Source: JBBTXL01 sp038062295 (GTDB lineage: Bacteria > Patescibacteriota > Minisyncoccia > GWC2-36-17 > WO2-46-25). Taken from it: a stretch of 14,981 nt of DNA. A program made the position numbers and the translations under genes. The stretch covers positions 1 to 14,981 of the forward strand of contig JBBTXL010000007.1 in the NCBI GenBank assembly GCA_038062295.1, in the 5' to 3' direction. Of the stretch, positions 1 to 6,928 are shown piece after piece. Below the pieces are notes generated by a model. It saw only the letters and a program-made list of their open reading frames with translations, was not told where the DNA came from and did not search any database. Positions within the stretch are counted from its first letter, which is position 1; each line of letters opens with the position of its first letter.

Positions 1-273
1 CGACCAGTTGCCCAGCAATTCAAAGAACGTGAGAAGTCGGTTGTCTCCCACTTCCAAAATATCATCCGTGCGCAGGCACTTTTGGGCGTTTGCAAGCCGT
101 GCTCCCTGCGGGTGCGGTTTTTGTCCCATGAGGTAGGGCACCAACGGCTGCATACCGGCCGTGGTAAACAACACCGTTTTATCCTCGGGTATGAGCGATG
201 CGGAGGGGATAATGACATGCCCCTTGCTCGCAAAAAAATCAAGGAATTTTTTGCGGATTTCATTCGTCGTCAT
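1..273 (-). CDS. alaS: Alanyl-tRNA synthetase, N-terminal part (runs off the window)
   Basis: The reverse strand reads open from an ATG at 273 to the window edge, giving the first 91 residues. It begins MTTNEIRKKFLDFFASKGH, followed by PSASLIPEDKTVLFTTAGM and, near residues 80-91, RLLTFFELLGNWS. This is the start of the class II catalytic core of AlaS, which charges tRNA-Ala in the cytoplasm. Known from the family: the EIRxxFLxFFxxKGH opening, the TTAGM segment (motif 1 region) and TFFExLGN. The C-terminal remainder (editing and C-Ala domains) lies outside. The start is the only ATG in a sensible place and has no Shine-Dalgarno; a promoter -10 lies six bases upstream, suggesting a leaderless mRNA. 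The xxFFELLGNWS form resembles Patescibacteria AlaS as I remember it; that is a weak taxonomic hint. Confidence 0.93.
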   Translation of the reverse strand, partial: MTTNEIRKKFLDFFASKGHVIIPSASLIPEDKTVLFTTAGMQPLVPYLMGQKPHPQGARLANAQKCLRTDDILEVGDNRLLTFFELLGNWS

Positions 274-279
274 GGTGTC

Positions 280-308
280 ATAATATATTATTTCCCCGGC
301 CAATTCAA
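280..308 (-). promoter_or_regulatory. Predicted sigma70-type promoter of alaS
   Basis: On the minus strand TTGAAT (308-303), a 17-base spacer and TATTAT (285-280) are followed by only six bases before the alaS ATG at 273. A start site the usual 6-7 bases after the -10 falls on or next to the A of the start codon. Confidence 0.55.
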
Positions 309-311
309 TGA

Positions 312-379
312 ATCCCGTTAAAGAAAAGTCACTGCAAGCGACTGAGGTCGCGCATAAGCGCAGCGTTCTCTAACGGGAT
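312..379. other. Intergenic element closed by a perfect 9-bp stem
   Basis: ATCCCGTTA (312-320) is the exact reverse complement of TAACGGGAT (371-379). The enclosed 50 bases contain two further small hairpins, GCGAC-TGAG-GTCGC and GCGC-ATAA-GCGC, so either strand could fold into a multibranched RNA. It lies upstream of the alaS promoter and just beyond the terminator of the receiver gene. No U-run follows on either strand, so it is not a standard terminator. It could be a small RNA, a processing site or a protein-binding element; I recognise no known family. Confidence 0.4.
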
Positions 380-380
380 G

Positions 381-413
381 AAAAGAGGCGGATATCTTGT
401 GACATCCGCCTCT
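381..413 (-). terminator. Rho-independent terminator of the receiver gene unit
   Basis: The stem AGAGGCGGAT/ATCCGCCTCT (404-413 and 384-393) has 10 perfect pairs and a 10-base loop. On the minus strand it is followed by TTTT. It begins six bases after the stop codon of the receiver-domain gene. Confidence 0.8.
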
Positions 414-418
414 GTAAG

Positions 419-787
419 TCATGCACAGGAACACGTATCCATGATACAGGCGTAGAAATCTCCGCCCTTCCCAGGAAAGTGCCGCATCCCGTACTGGGAC
501 AGTACCGGCTTCCAATTATCCGGCTCATCCGAAAAACAAATGATTTTCATCCGTTCTTCTTCCGTGAGCTCTTCCACAACGGAAGAACAATAATCTCGAA
601 CCCCCATCGGACTGATAAACGTCCCGTCCAAAAGAATCTTATCCGCCTCTGGGTGCGTCCGGATCATGAACAACGCCGCCCCGGTGCTATGCACAGCCCG
701 CGTAGGGATCACTTCCCACTGGTCATTCCCCATTAGGTGCACAAAGTCATCGTAATTATCATCCACCAACAAAACTTTTTTTTTCAC
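419..787 (-). CDS. Stand-alone response-regulator receiver domain protein
   Basis: This 122-aa protein looks like a single CheY-type receiver domain with no output domain. It opens MKKKVLLVDDN, placing the acidic pair at D9/D10. The expected phospho-acceptor is D54 in KILLDGTF, the switch Ser/Thr is S86 in ICFSDEP, and the conserved lysine is K107 in FPGKGG. These positions match the CheY layout. I chose the GTG at 787 because AGGAGG ends five bases before it; the in-frame GTG at 793 overlaps that Shine-Dalgarno. The gene follows the 168-aa gene by 12 bases and is probably cotranscribed with it; a strong terminator follows. No histidine kinase is in the window, so its partner is unknown. The C-terminus CIMDTCSCA is cysteine-rich, which is not typical of receivers. 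The family call is from motifs only. Confidence 0.72.
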   Translation of the reverse strand: MKKKVLLVDDNYDDFVHLMGNDQWEVIPTRAVHSTGAALFMIRTHPEADKILLDGTFISPMGVRDYCSSVVEELTEEERMKIICFSDEPDNWKPVLSQYGMRHFPGKGGDFYACIMDTCSCA

Positions 788-799
788 AGACACCTCCTA

Positions 800-1306
800 T
801 CATTTGGCCTTCGGCGGGTCAAAGCGGACAAAGGTTTCATCCAGTTCGCCGCTCGCGGACATGTAATCTTTTTCCCGAAACATATGCGCCAATGCTTCGG
901 TTTGCTTCTTCATCTCCCCCATCATGGCTAAGTAAAACTGCCAGGATGCCTCCCGGGCTTTCGGGAGCATCCACATACAACCGTCCTCGGGTTTTTTCCC
1001 TTGGACGGCAAAATCATGGGATAAGTAGATAGGTCCGGAGAGAAAGAAAAGCTTTTCGCTCTCTGGCGGCACCACAAAAAGCGTCGCAGTTGTTTCGTTC
1101 TTGCATACGGCAATGACCGCAGCGATACGGACACCGTCCATTTGGTGGTGATGAAAGATCATTCTGACCGTATGCGCAATATCCATGAACTCTACCGCAA
1201 ACCCGGAGCGTATGGCGCGGAGATACTGCTCATGCATATCCTTCCAAAAATATTTCAGCTCTTCCTCTTTTCGCTTATCCTCAAATCGTATCCGGACATG
1301 CATCAT
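800..1306 (-). CDS. Hypothetical protein, 168 aa
   Basis: I do not recognise this protein. It begins MMHVRIRFEDKRKEEE at an ATG (1306) preceded, six bases upstream, by an AGGGGGGTG Shine-Dalgarno, and ends FDPPKAK. The N-terminal third is highly charged and probably helical. The middle (around HTVRMIFHHHQMDGVRIAAVIAV) alternates hydrophobic residues as in beta strands, and includes an HHH run. The last 50 residues look helical and Met/Lys/Glu-rich. There is no signal peptide or clear membrane segment, so it is probably cytosolic. It is the first gene of a two-gene minus-strand unit with the receiver protein, which suggests a signalling or stress role by association only. The reading frame stays open far upstream, but that part lies opposite hydB, so the start with the good ribosome site is preferred. 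Confidence 0.7.
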   Translation of the reverse strand: MMHVRIRFEDKRKEEELKYFWKDMHEQYLRAIRSGFAVEFMDIAHTVRMIFHHHQMDGVRIAAVIAVCKNETTATLFVVPPESEKLFFLSGPIYLSHDFAVQGKKPEDGCMWMLPKAREASWQFYLAMMGEMKKQTEALAHMFREKDYMSASGELDETFVRFDPPKAK

Positions 1307-1355
1307 TTCACTCACCCCCCTCTGCATTGTTAAAGTCCTGTACCCCAAAAAAGGT

Positions 1356-1384
1356 TTTATAAAAATGACGGTACTATGTGTCTG
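1356..1384 (-). promoter_or_regulatory. Predicted promoter of the 168-aa / receiver gene pair
   Basis: On the minus strand CAGACA (1384-1379), a 17-base spacer and TATAAA (1361-1356) give a leader of about 40 bases that includes the strong Shine-Dalgarno. A second option uses TTGACA at 1396-1391 with a weaker -10, TACCGT. Confidence 0.45.
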
Positions 1385-1395
1385 ACAAAATGTCA
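1383..1395. promoter_or_regulatory. Palindrome TGACA-AAA-TGTCA between divergent units
   Basis: A perfect 5-3-5 palindrome sits between the hydB promoter and the divergent minus-strand promoter, overlapping the likely -35 area of the latter. It is placed where a dimeric regulator of the hydrogenase operon could bind. It does not match the FNR, CRP or Rex consensus well, so no regulator is named. Confidence 0.3.
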
Positions 1396-1413
1396 AGGAT
1401 TCGTGCGGGCTGG

Positions 1414-1443
1414 TTTTCCCGCCGACCGACTCTATGGTACACT
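1414..1443 (+). promoter_or_regulatory. Predicted extended -10 promoter of the hydrogenase operon
   Basis: TGGTACACT (1435-1443) is an extended -10 (TGn + TACACT) lying seven bases before the hydB ATG at 1451. The -35 is poor (TTTTCC or TTTCCC, 17-18 bases upstream). Transcription would start at or just before the ATG. Confidence 0.45.
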
Positions 1444-1450
1444 GCTGATT

Positions 1451-2524
1451 ATGAAGCTTGCGTATTACACCGCATCCCGGGAGAAAATCCTTGATATGTT
1501 GGCCCGCGCACTGCCGCGCTTTTCCGTATGGGCGCCGGTGCCGGATAAAGAATTCTTTTCGTTCGAGCGAATGCGCACGAAAAACGACCTCACAAAGGCG
1601 GCATTCGAGTACGACACGACCATGCTGCCGCCTAAAAAGATATTTTTCCCCCAGGAAGAAGTCATGCTGACACAAAAGAACGGAAAAATAAAAGAGCCGG
1701 ACATCGAAAAAAAACCGGTACTCCTGTTCGGTGTGCATCTCGTGGACATCTACGGCATCGTGCAGCTGGACGAGATCATGGAAAAGCCGGTGCAGGACTT
1801 TTATTACGCACGCCGAAGAAAAAGCGCCGTACTGGTTGGCATTAGCGCTCCGCTTCAGCCGTTCGACTTTGCCGCACGCTGGGGTATTGCCGCAACACAC
1901 AAACCCGCGGGGTTTGATCTGTTTCTCGAAAAGCAGGGTGACGGACTGCCGTATCTGGTCATCGTCGGCTCGCAAAAGGGAGCACAGCTCATCAAACCTC
2001 TCAAGCTGCTCAAGGCAACGAAAGCGGAAGTTACCATTGCGCAGGCGCACGCAAAAAAAATGGCCGAAGAATCCACAAAGCCCGCATACGACCAAGACCT
2101 CATAAAAAAAGCAGTGGAACACTCCCGCGGCGGTCCCATTTGGGAGGAACTGGGGAAGGTCTGCATCGGCTGTGGCATCTGCACCTATGTATGTCCGCTG
2201 TGTTCCTGCTCCGATGTGGAAGACACAACAAACGATGCCCAGGCAGGCGGCGGATGTTCCCGCTGTCGGAAGTGGGATGCGTGCACCCTCCCGAAGTTCG
2301 CGGAGATTTCCGGCGGTAAAAACTTCCGGCCGGAACTGAAAGATCGCTATTTCAACTGGTACTTCCATAAATTCGTGCGTGGGCTCGACGAGTACGGCAA
2401 AGCACAGTGCGTGGGATGCGGCCGTTGCAGTAAGTTTTGTCCCGCGGGCATCAATGTAGAACATGTGCTCGATAAGATCGTGGAAGAATACCAAAAGAGC
2501 GAAGGAGCAAAAACAAAAAAATGA
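1451..2524 (+). CDS. hydB: [NiFe] hydrogenase (group 3b) beta subunit, ferredoxin-type electron carrier
   Basis: This 357-aa iron-sulfur subunit relays electrons between the hydrogenase core (HydAD) and the flavoprotein HydG in the soluble, NAD(P)-linked sulfhydrogenase-type complex. Two [4Fe-4S] motifs are visible: CIGCGICTYVCP (C238, C241, C244, C248) and CVGCGRCSKFCPAG (C320, C323, C326, C330). Four more cysteines lie between them (CSC, CSRCRKWDAC), a pattern I associate with HydB/HyhB proteins. The first 220 residues hold the family's N-terminal domain (LLFGVHLVDIYGI, residues about 92-105). I start at MKLAYYTASREK rather than at an upstream in-frame ATG (1376), because the extra 25 residues are unlike the family and a promoter -10 lies in that stretch. 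It overlaps hydG by four bases (ATGA) and opens the operon. Confidence 0.92.
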   Translation: MKLAYYTASREKILDMLARALPRFSVWAPVPDKEFFSFERMRTKNDLTKAAFEYDTTMLPPKKIFFPQEEVMLTQKNGKIKEPDIEKKPVLLFGVHLVDIYGIVQLDEIMEKPVQDFYYARRRKSAVLVGISAPLQPFDFAARWGIAATHKPAGFDLFLEKQGDGLPYLVIVGSQKGAQLIKPLKLLKATKAEVTIAQAHAKKMAEESTKPAYDQDLIKKAVEHSRGGPIWEELGKVCIGCGICTYVCPLCSCSDVEDTTNDAQAGGGCSRCRKWDACTLPKFAEISGGKNFRPELKDRYFNWYFHKFVRGLDEYGKAQCVGCGRCSKFCPAGINVEHVLDKIVEEYQKSEGAKTKK

Positions 2525-3345
2525 CGGAAAACGCATACAAACCACAACCGGCAACCATTCTGGACATCGAAACGCTTTCACCAAGCGTCAAGCTGTTCAC
2601 GCTGAAACTGCGAAAGCCGTTCAAGAAGAATACGCAGGGGCTCTACTTCACTCCTGGCCAATTCGTGATGGCGGGCGAGATCGGCTACGGCGAATCGCCG
2701 TTCGGGGTCGCAAGTTCCCCCTACTCGCCGCTGATAAAGCTCTGCGTGCGTGCCGTCGGCAACCTGACCAACGAACTGCACCGCAAAGAAAAGGGTGAAA
2801 CGCTCACGGTGCGGGGACCCTACGGCAACGGGTTTCCTATAAAGAAGATGGCAAAGAAACACGTTATCATGGCGGCAGGCGGCGTGGGTATTCCGCCAAT
2901 CGTGCCGCTGGTGGAATACATCATCAAGAACCGCCCGAAATTCTCCGAAACCCATCTGCTGTACGGCGCGGCAACCCCGCAGGATCTTTTGTTCCGTGCA
3001 GAATATCCGCGTTGGCAGACGCATGGCATTGATATGTGCCTTACCATCGATAAACCCTCATCCGGCTGGGAAGGCGAGATCGGGTTTGTTTCCGCTCTGT
3101 GCAAGATCATTGACGTTGACCCGCGCGAAACCGTTGTCGTTACCTGCGGCCCCGGCCCCATGATGGACGCGATGGAAAAGACCGTGCATCCGTTGGGCGT
3201 ATCAGACGAAAATATCTACATTTCCGACGAACGGCGACTGAGATGCGCCATCGGCAAATGCCAGCATTGCACCACCGGCCGAAAGTACGTCTGCATGGAC
3301 GGCCCCATATTTGCGTATGCCGACATTAAGGACAACTGGGACTAA
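2521..3345 (+). CDS. hydG: [NiFe] hydrogenase (group 3b) gamma subunit, FAD/NAD(P)-binding reductase
   Basis: This 274-aa flavoprotein exchanges electrons with NAD(P)(H), the diaphorase part of the complex. It has the ferredoxin-reductase fold of the PyrK/HydG family: a FAD-binding barrel with GESPFGVASS near residue 60, then GPYGNGFP at 99-106, the nucleotide-binding loop AAGGVGIPP around 118-126, and CGPGPMMDAM near 210-220. The C-terminus carries four cysteines (C242, C247, C250, C258) in CAIGKCQHCTTG...C, the usual [2Fe-2S] site. Length is normal. The start overlaps the hydB stop (ATGA) and the stop is three bases before hydD, so translation is coupled. The symbol hydG here is the sulfhydrogenase gamma subunit, unrelated to the [FeFe]-hydrogenase maturase of the same name. 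NADP versus NAD preference cannot be read from the sequence by eye. Confidence 0.93.
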   Translation: MTENAYKPQPATILDIETLSPSVKLFTLKLRKPFKKNTQGLYFTPGQFVMAGEIGYGESPFGVASSPYSPLIKLCVRAVGNLTNELHRKEKGETLTVRGPYGNGFPIKKMAKKHVIMAAGGVGIPPIVPLVEYIIKNRPKFSETHLLYGAATPQDLLFRAEYPRWQTHGIDMCLTIDKPSSGWEGEIGFVSALCKIIDVDPRETVVVTCGPGPMMDAMEKTVHPLGVSDENIYISDERRLRCAIGKCQHCTTGRKYVCMDGPIFAYADIKDNWD

Positions 3346-3348
3346 CAT

Positions 3349-4119
3349 ATGCCGAAAAAGGCAATAAAAAAACTGAAGATCGGTATCTTTGACTTCACCG
3401 ACTGCGAAGGGTGTGAAGTGGTGCTGGTATCGCTCGGGCAGAAAATCGTTGATTTTTTGAAAGATGTCGACATCGTGGACTGGCGGCTCGGGCAGAAAAT
3501 GGCACGGTATGAAAATCTGGATGCCGCGTTCATTGAAGGGTCGCCCATTACGCAGGACGAAATAGACCAGCTCAAAGACTTGCGTTCGCGCTCCAAGCTT
3601 ATTGTTGCCGTCGGCGCCTGCGCCGCGCTCGGAGGTATTCCCGCTATCGTCACAAAAGCGGAACGGCAAAAAATGTACGATGCCATTTATGGCACGGGGT
3701 ATAAGCCGCGCGGCATAGATTCCCTACCGCTCACCGCATATGTGAAAGTTGATTTTTTCATTCACGGCTGTCCGGTGGATGCCGACGAACTATCGCGTAT
3801 CTTACATGAGATCAAGGGCGGCAAAACACCGCAGTACCGCGGCTACTCGGTGTGCTATGACTGCAAGGAACAAGGAAATCCATGTCGGCTTATAGAAGGT
3901 AAAACGTGCCTGGGACCCATCACACAGGGCGGCTGCAAAGCAGTATGCGTGTCGGGCGGCCTTCCCTGTTTTGGATGTTTCGGCCTGCGCGAGGGAGCGA
4001 ACATTCCCGCGCTCATGAAAGTGCTTGAAACGCGAATGACCAAAAAAGAAATGGCAAATTTGTTCAGTACGTTCCTCAAAGCGACACCAGAATATAAAAA
4101 GTATTTTGAAAACGTATGA
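3349..4119 (+). CDS. hydD: [NiFe] hydrogenase (group 3b) delta (small) subunit
   Basis: This 256-aa small subunit carries the FeS chain from the Ni-Fe site in HydA towards HydB. The proximal-cluster cysteines are C19 and C22 in FTDCEGCEVVLVSL, followed by GACAALGG (near residue 88), HGCPVDADEL (near 140) and the C-terminal cluster motifs CLGPITQGGCKAVC and LPCFGCFG (about 184-210). No twin-arginine signal is present, so the enzyme is cytosolic, as expected for group 3. The start follows the hydG stop by three bases. Its stop overlaps the next ATG (ATGA at 4116-4119). In related clusters the next gene is the large subunit; here a restriction-modification pair intervenes and hydA follows 1.55 kb later. 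Confidence 0.94.
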   Translation: MPKKAIKKLKIGIFDFTDCEGCEVVLVSLGQKIVDFLKDVDIVDWRLGQKMARYENLDAAFIEGSPITQDEIDQLKDLRSRSKLIVAVGACAALGGIPAIVTKAERQKMYDAIYGTGYKPRGIDSLPLTAYVKVDFFIHGCPVDADELSRILHEIKGGKTPQYRGYSVCYDCKEQGNPCRLIEGKTCLGPITQGGCKAVCVSGGLPCFGCFGLREGANIPALMKVLETRMTKKEMANLFSTFLKATPEYKKYFENV

Positions 4120-4699
4120 TTAAAATCAAGAATGGCGAGCTTATCCGGGAACTGATTGGGAAAACAGAAGATTTTCCCAAATACACCACACAGCTGATGA
4201 ACCTCGCCAACCAAAACGCACAAGGAACACGACCTCGAGTAGTCGGTCAGTTATCCGAACTTATTCAAGAATGTCCGGAAAAAACCTACGAAGGATGGAA
4301 ACAATGGTATCTTAAAAAACATCCTGATGCGATTGAAAATGCCACGGAGAAAATCGCTGAAATGGTAGATAATTTAAAAACAGCGATTATGTCCGTTGAT
4401 AAACCGATGATTCAAAAATGGGTGGAGGACTTAGTCCTTGAAAAAACATTCGTTGGCTTACGCTTCCAAGAGGCTATCCTGAAGAAAGTTGCTTCAACAA
4501 AAAAACTTGGGTATAGACTTGCGCTGCCATCTGAAGAGTCAAAGGGAATAGACGGGTTTATTGGCAATACCCCATATCCATAAAACCATTGACGTACAAG
4601 ACAAAGGACGCTCTGCGGGAAAAGATTGACGGAAAAATAATTTTTTACAACAAAACAAAGGCTGGACTAGAAATAAACGCCGACGATATTTTGAAATAA
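4116..4699 (+). pseudogene. MjaI-like type II restriction endonuclease, frameshifted near the C-terminus
   Basis: The frame from 4116 gives 155 residues opening with KNGELIRELIGKTEDFPKYT, then TQLMNLANQNAQGTRPRVVG and GIDGFIGNTPYP, stopping at 4583. This matches my memory of the MjaI family (CTAG-cutting enzymes; Pfam RE_MjaI), including NLANQNAQGTRPxVVGQ. The family continues past GxIGxxP with a lysine-rich tail. Here that tail lies in another frame from 4574: ISIKPLTYKTKDALREKIDG and on, ending ADDILK with TAA at 4697. One extra C in the CCCC run at 4570-4573 would restore about 194 residues. The break is either a real loss-of-function mutation or a homopolymer error. The stretch is visibly AT-richer than the hydrogenase genes, suggesting transfer. 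The start overlaps the hydD stop. Type assignment is from memory of the family, not a search. Confidence 0.72.
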
Positions 4700-4703
4700 G
4701 AAC

Positions 4704-5675
4704 ATGAAAACTAATCATAAAATTATTATCGGGGATTCCCGCAAAATGACCGAGATCCAAAACGAGTCAGTGCACTTGATTGTCACTTCGCCTCCCTACT
4801 GGCAATTAAAAGATTATGGGAGTAAAAATCAAATCGGCTTTCATGATACCTATGAAAAATATATTGAAGATTTAAACAAAGTATGGAAAGAGTGCTACAG
4901 AGTTTTATACCCTGGCTACCGGCTTTGCGTAAACATCGGGGATCAATTTACTCGCGCAGTAACCTATGGACGTTATAAGATCATCCCAATCCGGGAAGAG
5001 ATTATCCGATGTTGTGAATCTATCGGCTTTGACTACATGGGAGCAATTATTTGGCAAAAAAAAACAACAATGAATACGACGGGCGGAGCTTCAGTGATGG
5101 GATCTTTCCCTTATCCAAGAAATGGCTTGATTGAAATTGATTATGAATTTATCCTTTTGTTTAAAAAGCTCGGCAAAGCGCCAAATGATGTTCCCAAAGA
5201 AATCAAAGAACAGTCAAAAATGTCAAATGAGGAATGGAGAAAATTTTTCACGGGACACTGGAATTTCGCCGGAGAAAAACAAGGCAAAGGTCATATTGCG
5301 GTATTTCCGGAGGAACTCCCAAGACGACTGATACGAATGTTTAGTTTTGTCGGTGAGACTGTCCTTGACCCGTTTTTAGGAAGCGGAACAACAACAAAAG
5401 TCGCGAGGGAACTCAAACGAAACTCGATCGGTTACGAAATAAGCAAAAACTATCTGCCGGTTATCAAGCAAAAGGCGGGCCTTGATCAAAAATCATTGTT
5501 TGACGATTATGAAATTATCTTTCAACAGACTGGGAAAAACAGTATCAAAAAAGACAAAAAAGAAAATATAAAAATACCAGCGATAAAAAAAGCGCCTCTG
5601 AACAACAGAATCAATGATCCTGACTATTGGAAAATAATGAAGGAAAAAAGGTTAAAAGAAGAAATGGCTGTATGA
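4704..5675 (+). CDS. DNA methyltransferase, beta class (probable N4-cytosine, partner of the MjaI-like enzyme)
   Basis: This 323-aa modification enzyme has its catalytic motif first: TSPPYW at residues 28-33, typical of N4-cytosine (less often N6-adenine) methyltransferases. The SAM-binding motif DPFLGSGTT follows at 222-230. This circular order defines the beta class. A Lys-rich tail follows (after about residue 275). Paired with an MjaI-like nuclease, the likely product is m4C within CTAG; that specificity is inferred from the pairing. It starts five bases after the stop of the reconstructed nuclease frame and has no clear Shine-Dalgarno, so it may depend on coupled translation that the frameshift would break. 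Its stop overlaps the hydA start (ATGA at 5672-5675). Codon use is AT-rich like the nuclease and unlike hydB/G/D/A. It looks intact, so it may be a surviving orphan methylase. Confidence 0.85.
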   Translation: MKTNHKIIIGDSRKMTEIQNESVHLIVTSPPYWQLKDYGSKNQIGFHDTYEKYIEDLNKVWKECYRVLYPGYRLCVNIGDQFTRAVTYGRYKIIPIREEIIRCCESIGFDYMGAIIWQKKTTMNTTGGASVMGSFPYPRNGLIEIDYEFILLFKKLGKAPNDVPKEIKEQSKMSNEEWRKFFTGHWNFAGEKQGKGHIAVFPEELPRRLIRMFSFVGETVLDPFLGSGTTTKVARELKRNSIGYEISKNYLPVIKQKAGLDQKSLFDDYEIIFQQTGKNSIKKDKKENIKIPAIKKAPLNNRINDPDYWKIMKEKRLKEEMAV

Positions 5676-6928
5676 ACTTACCAAACTACATCGCAAAAAT
5701 AGAGGGGCACGGGGAACTGAACCTGGACATGGCGAACAACACCGCCCGCCTAAGCGTGCATGAAGGCGAGCGGCTGTTCGAAGGCATGATCGTCGGGCGG
5801 CGCTACGACGAAACCTACTGGATCACCCCGCGCATTTGCGGCGTCTGCCCCATCGCGCACAATCTTTCCTGCCTCGCGGCGGTGGAAAACGCGTTCGGGG
5901 TCACGCTTTCGCCCGCCGCGCGGAGTCTGCGCCGCATCCTCCTTGCCGCGCAGAATATCCAGAGCCATGTGCTCCACCTCTACTTCCTTGCGCTACCGGA
6001 GTATCTGGGGGCGGACGGCGGCATTGAGATCGCGGGTAAGCATCCGGTGCATTTCAAAGCGGCCATCGCACTACGGGAATTTTCCGACACGGTGGCGCGC
6101 GTCGTGGGCGGGCGCGCGGTGCACCCTATCACGCCGACCGTCGGGGGTTTTCACAAGACACCATCGCACGACCAACTGCGGGAATTGTTGCAGGCGGCAC
6201 AAGCGACGCGGCCGCACGCGGAACATTCGTTCCACCTCGCGGAAGGCATTGAATTTCCGTCGCTTGCCCACCAAACCGAATATTTTGCGACGTTTTCCGA
6301 CGACCCGCATGAATATCCCCATGAAGGCTCCTCCCGTATCGTTTCCACCAAGGGCGTTAATGAACCTATTGATAAATATACCGCCGTCATCAAAGAGATC
6401 GTAAAAGACTACTCAACTGCGAAATTTGGCGAGCACGATGGGCGTGGGTTCATGGTGGGCGCGCTGGCGCGCATGAAACTGGTACCGGAACGCCTTCTGT
6501 CTCCTGCTCGTGCGATGTATGAACGCGTTCATGAACGATTCGCCGCACCCAATCCGTATCTCAACAATCTTGCGCAGGCAATAGAAATAAATCATTTCCT
6601 CGCCGTGATAGAAAAAGAAGTTGCATCGTTACTGGAGAACGGAACGGATGATACGCTCACGCCATTCACCGTGCGTGCCGGCACCGGTGTTGGCGCCGTG
6701 GAAGCGCCGCGCGGAACGCTGTACTACGAACTATCGTTTGACGAGAACGGCATCGTGACGCATTCCAACATTATCACGCCAACCGTACAGAACCTCACCA
6801 ATATAGAAGACGATGCCAATGCCATCATGCAGACTATCGCAAAAAATTCTTCGGAGGAAGAAAAGCGAAATCTTATAGAAGCCCTCATCCGCGCCTACGA
6901 CCCCTGCCTCTCCTGCTCCACGCATTAA
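5672..6928 (+). CDS. hydA: [NiFe] hydrogenase (group 3b) alpha (large, catalytic) subunit
   Basis: This 418-aa subunit holds the Ni-Fe active site that makes or splits H2. The four nickel-ligating cysteines are visible: C56 and C59 in RICGVCPIAH (RxCGxC motif) and C412 and C415 in DPCLSCSTH at the extreme C-terminus. The protein stops right after that histidine (418). Most large subunits carry a C-terminal extension removed by a protease after this position; here there is none, so the chain is made at mature length. The start MNLPNYIAKIEGHGEL matches the family, and its ATG overlaps the methyltransferase stop. The frame is open further upstream, but that part is inside the methyltransferase. 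Base composition returns to the GC-rich style of hydB/G/D. No Shine-Dalgarno is clear, so translation probably depends on coupling to the methyltransferase. Confidence 0.95.
   Translation: MNLPNYIAKIEGHGELNLDMANNTARLSVHEGERLFEGMIVGRRYDETYWITPRICGVCPIAHNLSCLAAVENAFGVTLSPAARSLRRILLAAQNIQSHVLHLYFLALPEYLGADGGIEIAGKHPVHFKAAIALREFSDTVARVVGGRAVHPITPTVGGFHKTPSHDQLRELLQAAQATRPHAEHSFHLAEGIEFPSLAHQTEYFATFSDDPHEYPHEGSSRIVSTKGVNEPIDKYTAVIKEIVKDYSTAKFGEHDGRGFMVGALARMKLVPERLLSPARAMYERVHERFAAPNPYLNNLAQAIEINHFLAVIEKEVASLLENGTDDTLTPFTVRAGTGVGAVEAPRGTLYYELSFDENGIVTHSNIITPTVQNLTNIEDDANAIMQTIAKNSSEEEKRNLIEALIRAYDPCLSCSTH

Noticed and set aside
1376..1450. Upstream in-frame extension of hydB by 25 residues
   Set aside because: The extension has no family likeness and no ribosome site, and it contains the predicted extended -10; the ATG at 1451 gives the expected N-terminus.
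1307..2584. Long minus-strand open frame continuing upstream of the 168-aa gene, opposite hydB
   Set aside because: It is antisense to a clear hydrogenase gene and lacks any recognisable domain; the real start with a strong ribosome site is at 1306.
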